From assembly GCF_029931775.1 (NCBI RefSeq), contig NC_079332.1, positions 5,145,970-5,209,969 of the forward strand: DNA of 64,000 nt, written 5' to 3'. The translations under genes were made by a program, and so were the position numbers. This document shows, piece after piece, positions 55,685 through 64,000 of the stretch (its first letter is position 1; every line of letters starts with the position of its first letter). Origin of the DNA: Euleptes europaea. Its lineage: Eukaryota > Chordata > Lepidosauria > Squamata > Sphaerodactylidae. The notes beneath the pieces were generated by a model. It did no database searches, had not been told where the DNA came from, and saw only the letters and a list, made by a program, of their open reading frames with translations.

Positions 55685-58600
55685 ATGGATGACGCCTCCG
55701 CTTCGGCGGGGTACTCCCACTGCCACATGGAGAGGAAAATGAGTGCCATGGCTTGTACAGTCTTCAACGAGCTGCGGCTGGAAGGGAAGCTCTGCGACGT
55801 GGTCATCAAAGTCAACGGCTGTGAGTTTAACGCCCACAAGAACATCCTCTGCAGCTGCAGCTCCTATTTCCGGTCAGTGCCCCCAAGAGATGGCTCATTC
55901 TGTCACCTTGGATCGTTATTGTGGTTTTAAAATAAAGGTTATAAAATGCTGTTCATCCTAACCTGGATTGCTCAAGCTGGCTCGATCTCATCAGATCTCA
56001 GAAGCTAAGCAAGGGTCAGCCCTGGTTAGTACTTGGATGGAAGACCGTCAAGGCAGGCAATGGCAAACCACCTCTGTTTGTCTCGTGCCTTGAAAACCCT
56101 ACAGGGTCGCCATAAGTCGGCTGCGACTTGACGGCACTTTCCGCCATAAAATGTTGTGGGTGGCTCTTCTTAAAAGATGCCCTTGCTGGCTTGTTTATCC
56201 CCTTTGGTGCCCCAGATGTGTACAATTCACTGGTTATAGTTAGAGTAGGGCCGTTAACCAGTCGAAGCAGTTGTTTTTAAAACAACTCATGTACCTTAAG
56301 TTGGTTAAGGAATTGTTGCAGCTCTGTAGGAGAACTTGTGCTTAGTGTGCAAAATTGGTCCTGGGTGCAATCCTTGGCATCTCCAGTTGAACACATGAAG
56401 CTGCCTTATACTCAATCAGACCCTTGGTCCATCAAAGTCAGTGTCTACTCAGACCAGCAGCGGCTCTCCAGGGTCTCAGGCAGGGAAAGGTCTTTCACAT
56501 CACCTACCTGCCTAGTCCCTTTAACTGGAGATGCTGGGGATTGAATCTGGGACCTTCTGCATGCCAAGCAGATGCCCTACCACTGAGCCACAGCCATAGT
56601 TAAGAGGCTGTCTGGCAGAAAGGCCGGGAAAGAATATCGGATGTTCCCTGGAGAGCCACTGCCAGTCATAGCAGACAACTGCTGACAACTGATTGTCTGC
56701 ATAAAGCCTCAATAGAAAACTGGAAAAGGGAGGAAATGCATGAATAGAATTTAATAACACGTTGCCAGTTTCTAGGAGAGGCCGTCTGTTTTCCCCCCTG
56801 TTTTTTCCATTCTGTATTATTGAACCAAGTGTCTTAGAGAGGTGGGATGGTGGTATTGTGCAAATAGGCAGCTGGACTTGATGGGCCTTGGTCTGGTTCA
56901 GCAGGGCTTTTCTTACGGTCTTATGCCCTCCCCCCCACACACCACAGAGCTCTGTTTACGAGTAGCTGGAACAACACTGAGAAGAGAGTGTATAATATTC
57001 CCGGCATTACTCCGGATATGATGAAGCTTATAATTGAATATGCCTACACAAGGACAGTGCCGATCACTGTGGATAATGTGGAGAGACTCTTTGTGGCCGC
57101 CGACCAGTTCAACGTGATGGGCATCGTCCGGGCTTGCTCTGACTTCATGAAGTGCCAGCTGTGCCTGGAGAACTGTATCGGCATCTGTAAGTTCACGGAG
57201 TACTACTTCTGCCCTGACCTCCGGCAGACGGCCTACATGTTCATCTTGCACAACTTCGAGGAGATGGTGAAAGCGTCAACCGAATTCCTGGAGCTCTCGG
57301 TCAATGAGTTTCAAGACATCATTGAAAAGGACGAACTCAACGTGAAGCAGGAAGACGCGGTTTTCGAAGCCATCCTCAAGTGGATCGCTCACGAACCCCA
57401 GAACAGGAAACAGCACATGGCAGTTCTCCTTCCCAAGGTGAGCTCTTCGCATTGGCTCAGTTTTCCTTGCTTGTGGCCTTGCGGGTTGAAACTTCCTCAT
57501 CCAACTTCATGAGAATGTATTTATTTGAGAGCCAGCGTGGTGTAGTGGTTAAAAACGGTGGTTTGGAGCAGTAGAGTCTGATCTGGAGAACCAGGTTTGA
57601 TTCCCCACTCCTACACACGAAGGCAGCTGGGTGACCGTGGGCTAGTCACAGCTCTCTTAGAGCTGTCTCAGCCCCACCTACCTCCCTGGGTGTCTGTTGT
57701 GGGGAGGGGAAGGGAAGGTGATTGTAAGCCGGTTTGATTCTCCCTTAAGTGGCAGAGAAAGTCGGCATATAAAATCCAACTCTTTTCAATTTATTATCTT
57801 CATTTATTCCCCACTCCCCCCCCAAACAGGGACACAAAATGGTTTACAACGTTTTCCCCTCCATTTTTATCCTCACAACAGCCCTGTGAGGCAGGTTAGA
57901 CTGGCCTAAGGTCACCTGGCAAGCTTCCATTATACCATGGAGATTTGAACCTGGGTCTCCCAGATCTTAGTCTGACACTCTAACCAACACACTACACTGG
58001 CTCTCTTGAATGCATGTTGTTTACTCTGGTTTGGGGCGCTTAGCCGCTCGTGCTGACAGTTGAGATTTGCATACAAGCCAGGTTGGGAGGGATCAAGGTG
58101 TTGGCTTTTACTAATTACATGTACTTGGGCATCCTCACATGACTGAGAATGGCAGGGCTGCAAGGTGAGGGGGGATCGGCCTGGAAGGTGCGTCGTCTTT
58201 TGCCTATATCTTGGGCAGCCGTGTTCCTTACTGCCGCTGGGCTTCATGCACGTCCTCACTCATTTGCAGCTCTCCTTCTCTTCTCGTAGGTCCGCCTGGC
58301 TTTGATGCACGCTGAATATTTCATGAACAACGTCAAAATGCACGACTACGTGAAAGACAGCGAGGAGTGCAAGCCGATCATCATCGACGCCCTGAAGGCC
58401 ATGTACGACCTCAACATGAACGGCCCGTCGAGTTCCGACTTCACCAACCCGCTGACGAGGCCCCGGCTGCCGTACGCCATCTTGTTCGCCATCGGCGGCT
58501 GGAGCGGCGGGAGCCCCACCAACGCCATCGAGACGTACGACGCCCGCGCGGACCGCTGGGTGAACGTCACGTGCCAGCAGGAGAGCCCCCGGGCATACCA

Positions 58601-61600
58601 CGGCTCTGCCTACTTGAAGGGCTACGTTTATATCATCGGCGGCTTTGACAGCGTGGACTACTTCAACAGCGTCAAACGGTTTGAGCCCGTCAAGAAGACA
58701 TGGCACCAGGTGGCTCCCATGCACTCCCGGCGCTGCTACGTGAGCGTCACCGTCCTCGAGAACTTCATCTATGCCATGGGTGGCTTTGACGGCTACGTGC
58801 GCCTCAACACGGCCGAGAGGTACGAGCCCGAGACCAACCAGTGGACACTCATCGCCCCCATGCACGAGCAGAGGAGCGACGCGAGCGCCACGACCCTGTA
58901 CGGAAAGGTAACCCGGTCATGAGGATGGGTCTGGTGGACGCTTGGGTGCAAGGGGTTGCCAGATCTCACGGTTGGACACCACGGGCCACGTCTTTTGGGG
59001 TCTCCCAGGGGGAAAAAAAGACTTAAATCTCAGGGTGGCGGAGTGTAAGAAGAACATAAGAAGAGCTCTGCGAGATCGGACGAGTGGCCCTTCTGGTCAG
59101 GCGTTCTGTCTCGCACAGCGACCAACCAGTTGCCCCAGAGGGCCAAACGAAGAAAGAATAGAAGTCAAGGCCCTTTGCCACTAGTATTCAGAGGTTTTCA
59201 GCCTCCATCCATGGAGGCTCCCATCTGAGGGGAGAGGTTATTTTCTCAGGACGCAGCCTGCGCCGCCATTATAAATTTCAAACTAGAGACCCCCATGAAA
59301 TCCTGAAGTCTTCCCCCTCCCCGCTTCTCCCTGGATTTTGTGGGTGTAATGGAGTAAATTAGGAGCCCCGTGGTGCAGAGTGGTAAGCTGCAGTCCTGCA
59401 GTCCAAGCTCTGCTCACGACCTGAGTTCTATCCCGACGGAAGTTGATTTCTGGTCGCCGGCTCAAGGCTGACTCCGCCTTCCATCCTTCCGAGGTCGGTA
59501 AAAGGAGGACCCAGCTTGCTAGGGGTAAAGGGAAAACGAGTGGGGGAGGCACTGGCAAACCACCCCGTAAACATAGTCTGCCTAGGAAACGTCGGGCTGT
59601 GACGTCACCCCATGGGTCAGGAATGACCCGGTGCTTGCACAGGGGACCTTTACCTTTTTAAGGGAGTAAATTAAGTTCACTTTAGAAATATCGCTGTGAA
59701 ACATACATGAGTTTTGCTTGCGGTGCACACGTGTAGAAATGTATTTGCGGTAGATGAGAAGGAATATCTGCATAACATCAGGTCCCAGAAGATGTAAGTG
59801 AGCAGGGTCCTGGCAGGTCACAAGGGCACCAGTGGAAGAGTTTACACTCAAACTGTCGCGGTCAGAGCCACCCCACTCCCCGTTCTAAGTTTAAACAACT
59901 GCTGCTCTAAGTAAAGAGACTTCTCCTCATGGTTTCCCACCAACCCTTCCTCTTCTCAGTCGTGACCTCAGTTGGTCCCAACTTGACCATGCCTAAAAAA
60001 AAAAATAAACCAAAAAATTAAACAATCACAATTTAGGACTGCATTAATCGGTCCTAAATGAAACAGTTTGCAGCTGCCTCCTACGAGATTGAAAGTGAGG
60101 GGGCTAGGCTCATCTTTTTGAAGAGGGTGACCCATGTTCGTGGGGACACTGAAAAGGCCCTCTCTCGTGTGCCCACCCAACAAGCTTCTTTTATTGTCGG
60201 GCAGTCAGGAGGGCCTCTTCCCTGTCATCTTAATTGGAACGTAGAGGGGAAAGAAGGAGGTCCTTCAGATACCTCAGTCCCAAGCCATTCAAAACCAACA
60301 CCTTGAATTGGGCTTGGGAGCCGGTTAAATCATTGTCCTATTGAGGCTGCATGCTCCTGATAGTTGGCCCCAAGCAGAAGTTTAGCTGCAGGGTTGCAGC
60401 TTCCAAACGCTTTTCTAGAGTCGCCCCAAATATGGTACATTGCAATACCTAAAAAACCACTCGTTAAAATGAATAATTTAAAACTGCCGACAGGAAGAAG
60501 AACTAATCAGAAGCCGTCTTGAATAAGACAGTCTTCAGCTGCTTCCTAAAGACTGAGAGTGAGGGGGCCAGGCGTGCGTCCCTGGGAGGTTGTTTCATGG
60601 CTGTGGGGCTGCCACGGAAAAGGCCCTGTCTCGTGTGCCCACAGGACGAGCTTCTTTGGTCAATGGGGGAGTCAAGCGGGCCTCTCCCTGAGATCTTTGT
60701 TCTTTTGTCCAATCCCAGATTCCCATCCAGAGTTCCTTTAATAATGCGCTCTACAGATCTTCCTGGATGAGAAGATAACAAGAAATACATATTTTGTACA
60801 AAAAAAAATGTTACAATAAAATTAAAACATGTAGAAGAAGAAGAAGGAGTTGGTTTTTATATGCCGACTTTCTCTACCACTTAAGGGGGAATCAAACAGG
60901 CTTACAGTCACCTTCCCTTCCCCTCCCCACAACAGACACCCTGGGAGGTAGGGGGGGCTGAGAGACCTCTAACCGAGCTGCGACTTGCCCAAGGTGACCC
61001 AGCTGACTTCATGTGTAGGAGTGGGGAAACAAATCCAGTTCACCAGATCAGCCTCCACCGCTCATGTGGAGGAGTGGGAAACCAAACCAGATCAGAGTCC
61101 ACTGCTCCAAACCACCGCTCTTAACCACTACACCCCGCTGGCTCTCAATCTACTGTACCTGCTAAATTTACCAGCTAAATTTCTTTTGTCCAATCCCAGG
61201 CTTTAATCAGGCATCACTTTAAGGCAATGCCGTAGTAACAAACCCCATTCCCACTTTCTGTTTCTTAACACCACTGTAATTTCCTGTCTTTCCTCTCTTG
61301 CTTGGCTTCAAAACAACAACGAAAAAGGTCTACATCTGTGGTGGGTTTAACGGGAACGAGTGCCTGTTCACAGCCGAAGTGTACGATGCCAAAGTGGATC
61401 AGTGGAGCCTGATCGCCCCGATGAGAAGCAGGCGAAGCGGAATCGGCGTCATAGCATACGGAGAGCACGTCTACGCGGTAGGGGCAGAGTTCTTTGTGCG
61501 TCTTAGGGCAGGCTCCTTGGTGGCCTGTAAATTGGTGAGAATGGTGTTTGGTCCTCTGGTTGGGGGGTAAACACAGGCCAGCCAAGCTGTGTGGCCCGTG

Positions 61601-63040
61601 GACAGCGAGAAAAGATTGCAGAATTACCACAAAGATTTTCCTAGAGCGATCATTTGCATGTTGTGGCCAAAGAAGCCCTGAAGAAGCAACTGAAATGATC
61701 AGGGGGGCTAGGGCAACTGCCCTATGAGGGGCGGTTAAAACGCTTAGGGATGTTTAGCTTGGAAAGAAGGCGGCTAAGGGGAGATGTGATAGAGGTCTAT
61801 AAAATTATTCATGGTTTGAGAGAGTGGACAGGGAGAAGCTTTTCTCCCTCATAATACTAGAACGCGGGGTCACCTGCTGAAGCTGGAGGGCGAGAGATTC
61901 AAAACTGATAAAAGGAAGTATTTCTTCACAGAACGCATAGTTAAATTGTGGAACTCCTTGCCCCAGGATGTGGTGATGGCTGCCAACTTGGACGGCTTTA
62001 AGAGGGGACATGTTCATGGAGGAGAGGGGTATTCATGGCTACTAGTTAAAATGGATACTAGTCATGATGCATACCTATTCTCTGCTGGATCAGAGGAGCA
62101 GGCCTATTCTATTAGGTGCTGTAGAACACAGGCAGGATAAATGCTGCTGCAGTTGTCTTGCTTGTGGGCTTCCTAGAGGCACCTGGTTGGCCACTGTGGG
62201 AACAGACTGCTGGGCTTGATGGGCCTTGGTCTGATCCAGCATGGCTTTTCTTATGTTCTTATAAGTTCTTATGAACTCGCCTTATCAGACCGTTGGTCTC
62301 TCTTGCTCATTACTGACCCGTGACTGCTCTCCAGGATCTCAGAGGGAGGTGGGTCTTTCCTGATATATAAAAATCCCTTAATTGGAGATGCCAGGTATTA
62401 AGGCTAAAACAGTACATATGCTGAGTGTGTGCCAAGCTCTGACCTCTTTAGAGAACAGGTGAGATAAATAATAAACAACTGCCCAAGAGGCAGAGGTGGT
62501 AATAGTTTTGTAAAGACCGAGGCTAGCTGAAGAACCATCCATGGTGAAGAATAACGTGCCAAACTGATAGAGGGGAAGTTTTTACTGGTACGTACTGGTT
62601 CTTCAGCGATCCGATCGATGGCTTCCCGAAGCCAACCAACTCCCCTGTCTTTTTGGAGTCTCCAGGTGGGAGGATTTGACGGCGCCAACCGCCTCCGGAG
62701 CGCGGAAGCTTACAACCCGATCGCCAACACCTGGAGAACCATACCGACCATGTTCAACCCCCGGAGTAATTTCGGCATCGAAGTGGTGGACGACCTGCTG
62801 TTTGTGGTGGGCGGGTTCAACGGCTTCACGACAACATTCAACGTGGAGTGTTACGACGAGAAGACAGACGAGTGGTACGACGCCCACGACATGAGCATCT
62901 ACCGCAGCGCCCTCAGCTGCTGTGTGGTGCCCGGGTTGCCCAACGTCGGAGAGTTCGCTGCCAGGAGGGACAACTATGCGGGATCATCCCAAAGGGATGA
63001 GGTCAAGTACTCCTCATCCACAAGCACACTGCCCGTGTGA
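55685..63040 (+). CDS. KLHL10: KLHL10, kelch-like protein 10 (5 coding exons)
   Basis: Coding exons are 55685-55872, 56948-57437, 58290-58907, 61328-61477 and 62666-63040. They give 606 codons plus TGA, against 608 aa in human as I remember it. Exon 1 and early exon 2 hold the BTB domain (about residues 20-125: NELRLEGKLCDVVIKVNG, HKNILCSCSSYF). The BACK domain follows to about 235 (NCIGICKFTEYYFCPDLR, DELNVKQEDAVFEAILKW). Residues about 280-575 are six kelch blades, each with its GG pair (AIGGWSGG, IIGGFDS, AMGGFDG, ICGGFNG, VGGFDGA, VVGGFNG). The tail ends STSTLPV as in mammals. I chose the ATG at 55685 because the protein then starts like mammalian KLHL10; an in-frame ATG at 55568 also exists. 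Family knowledge: a testis-specific Cullin-3 substrate adaptor needed for spermatid maturation; loss of one copy makes male mice sterile. It has introns, so it is not a retrocopy. Human KLHL10 lies on 17q21, not beside WDR24. Confidence 0.97.
55958..56146 (+). repeat. 5S-rRNA-derived SINE, full length
   Basis: cgatctcatcagatctcaga and 'agctaagcaagggtcagccc' mirror 5S rRNA. The body and the tail tcgccataagtcggctgcga follow. Confidence 0.92.
56391..56597 (-). repeat. tRNA-Ala-derived SINE
   Basis: Full reverse copy in KLHL10 intron 1. A decayed forward head (ggcatctccagttga) precedes it at 56338-56389. Confidence 0.9.
56868..56926 (+). mobile_element. CR1-type LINE tail at the KLHL10 exon 2 acceptor
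   Basis: gctggacttgatgggccttg followed by gtctggttcagcagggcttt, the 3' end of the second CR1 family, 21 bp before the acceptor AG (56946-56947). Confidence 0.88.
57525..57785 (+). repeat. Sauria-type SINE
   Basis: gagccagcgtggtgtagtgg to aaaatccaactctttt in KLHL10 intron 2. Confidence 0.93.
57800..58010 (-). repeat. Diverged tRNA-derived SINE
   Basis: ccctgtgaggcaggttagac to 'ctctaaccaacacactacac'; the same type as 15460-15685. Confidence 0.75.
59040..59230 (+). repeat. Diverged LINE-tail-like repeat
   Basis: gaacataagaagagctctgc, 'ctgtctcgcacagcgaccaa' and 'attcagaggttttcagcctc' match the family at 22355-22545. Confidence 0.55.
59362..59662 (+). repeat. tRNA-derived SINE with perfect target duplication
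   Basis: ggagccccgtggtgcagagt to 'ggggacctttacctttt'. The 11-bp duplication ggagtaaatta is at 59351-59361 and 59663-59673, identical on both sides. Confidence 0.92.
60050..60790 (+). repeat. Two diverged copies of one repeat unit
   Basis: 60058-60310 and 60519-60775 share 'agtgagggggc', 'gaaaaggccct', 'ctcgtgtgccca' and 'gcttctttt' in the same order. Probably LINE 3' sequence; the family is not identified. Confidence 0.65.
60834..61147 (-). repeat. Sauria-type SINE
   Basis: gaagaagaaggagttggttt to cactacaccccgctggctct in KLHL10 intron 3. Confidence 0.93.
61692..62262 (+). mobile_element. CR1-type LINE 3' end, second family
   Basis: gaaatgatcaggggggctag through 'tggaactccttgccccagga' to 'tggcttttcttatgttctta'; matches 24304-24874. 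Confidence 0.92.
62280..62402 (-). repeat. tRNA-Ala SINE, strongly decayed
   Basis: ccttatcagaccgttggtct, 'gtgactgctctccagg' and 'aattggagatgccagg' keep the reverse order of the family. Confidence 0.65.
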
Positions 63041-63058
63041 AAAAGCTCTGCTTGACTT

Positions 63059-63064
63059 AATAAA
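63059..63064 (+). other. KLHL10: KLHL10 proximal poly(A) signal
   Basis: An AATAAA begins 18 bases after the stop codon, implying a 3' UTR of only about 40 bases. A second AATAAA is at 63545-63550 if the proximal one is not used. Confidence 0.6.
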
Positions 63065-64000
63065 GCCCTCTAAGCAAGAACTATACCCACAGGTGCATTC
63101 TACTTTTTTTATCCCCCCTTTCCAAATTTTAGCCATGAGAGTAGTCCTCATGGTTTGCACAAAAGGCATACGTCCTTTCCTCACCCTGGGACCTTGTCAA
63201 TCCATTCTTTTCTCCTGCTTCCGTAGACGGCCCTAAAGCCAGAGGGATCCAAAGGCACTAATGAAAATGATGACAACTTTGAAAGGATTCAGAGCTAGGG
63301 TTACTCCACGCCTGCTGTTGCCGTCCAGTCTCAAAAGGAGGAGTATTCTCGAGATACTCAGAAACAAAGATTGGCGTGCTGTGGCCGCTGCCCAAGAGGC
63401 AAATGCTCCTTGTAAACCGGTCTCGCTTTATGTGTATATATATATATATACCCCAGAGGATGTAGCTGTTCTTCTGGGCTGTCTGATGAAGAACCCTGTG
63501 TGAGTAGAAAGCTTGCACAATCCTGCATCGAGGGAAGTTGAACCAATAAAACCCTACTCACTCAGATTACTCATTTCCGCGTTTCTTATTGTTTGGGCTC
63601 GAGAGAGCTACAGTCGTCTATATGAAACAATGATCTTTCCTAGAGGTTCTGTGAGACAGATTTGTGTTTTTTTAATTTTCTTTGTGGATTCCTCTAATTG
63701 CAAGTTTTTGTAAGTTAAAAAAAGCTAACCATGTCACACCGGCAGCCAAACAGCCCACATAAAAGCCTCCCAAATTCTTTGTATTCTGACTGAAATTTTA
63801 AAAAGCTGCACCAGCAATAAAAACAGTGAAATTTTAAAAATACACCAAAACATTAATGTTGGATTAAAAGTATAAAATTTTAGCTTTGGACAATCGAGCA
63901 GGAAGATTTAAGAAAAAAAAGACCTTTAAAAGCTCAGCAGCCAATAAAAATAGTAATTAAAAGTTGTAGCATATCGACTAATAACCCAACAGTGGGGCTC
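63065..64000. other. Flank downstream of KLHL10, AT-rich
   Basis: No further exon recognised. It contains a TA run (63434-63450) and a second AATAAA (63545). Confidence 0.45.

Noticed and set aside
1-64000. Endogenous retrovirus or other virus-like element
   Set aside because: No long terminal repeats, and no gag-, pol-, env- or capsid-like frames were recognised.
1-64000. A wholly new gene system
   Set aside because: All convincing coding sequence belongs to FBXL16, WDR24, KLHL10 or known LINE families. Remaining frames are short and overlap repeats or antisense of exons.

Overview
This is a vertebrate nuclear window, most likely from a squamate reptile and plausibly a gecko. The evidence is the repeat load: Sauria-type SINEs, a tRNA-Ala-derived SINE, 5S-rRNA-derived SINEs, CR1 and Bov-B/RTE LINE 3' ends, and short hAT-like MITEs. 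The genes are intron-rich, with coding exons that match mammalian families from end to end. I see no prokaryotic gene organisation, no CRISPR array and no endogenous virus. The species call is an inference from repeats, not proof.

Three protein-coding genes lie on the + strand, in order. (1) FBXL16 has five coding exons at 20790-28932 and encodes 504 aa. (2) WDR24 has nine coding exons at 43810-53168 and encodes 791 aa. It has a CpG-island promoter and a probable untranslated first exon near 40.9-41.15 kb. (3) KLHL10 has five coding exons at 55685-63040 and encodes 606 aa. All three appear intact: splice phases add up to complete frames and every coding intron uses GT-AG. FBXL16 followed by WDR24 is the mammalian 16p13.3 order. 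KLHL10 sits in human on 17q21, so finding it here, where mammals have JMJD8, is the main genomic surprise.

Layout. 1-20.7 kb: no recognisable coding exon; the upstream/5' intronic territory of FBXL16, full of SINEs, MITEs and LINE tails, with several non-repetitive islands that could be regulatory. 20.8-29.35 kb: FBXL16. 29.4-40.3 kb: mostly non-coding with few repeats; part may be a longer FBXL16 3' UTR. 40.4-43.8 kb: WDR24 promoter, then a 1.1-kb TTCC/TTTC pyrimidine tract in its first intron. 43.8-53.2 kb: WDR24. 53.2-55.7 kb: short intergenic region. 55.7-63.1 kb: KLHL10. 63.1-64 kb: AT-rich flank.

The three genes are not a pathway. FBXL16 is an F-box/LRR regulator of phosphatase and ubiquitin signalling. 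WDR24 is a GATOR2 subunit controlling mTORC1. KLHL10 is a testis-specific Cullin-3 adaptor. I found no new gene system. The most interesting signals are transposon ends that make up the splice-acceptor region of three exons, one in each gene; nested hAT MITEs with exact 8-bp target duplications; SINE-LINE pairs sharing 3' tails; the pyrimidine tract beside the WDR24 promoter; and the WDR24-KLHL10 neighbourhood.
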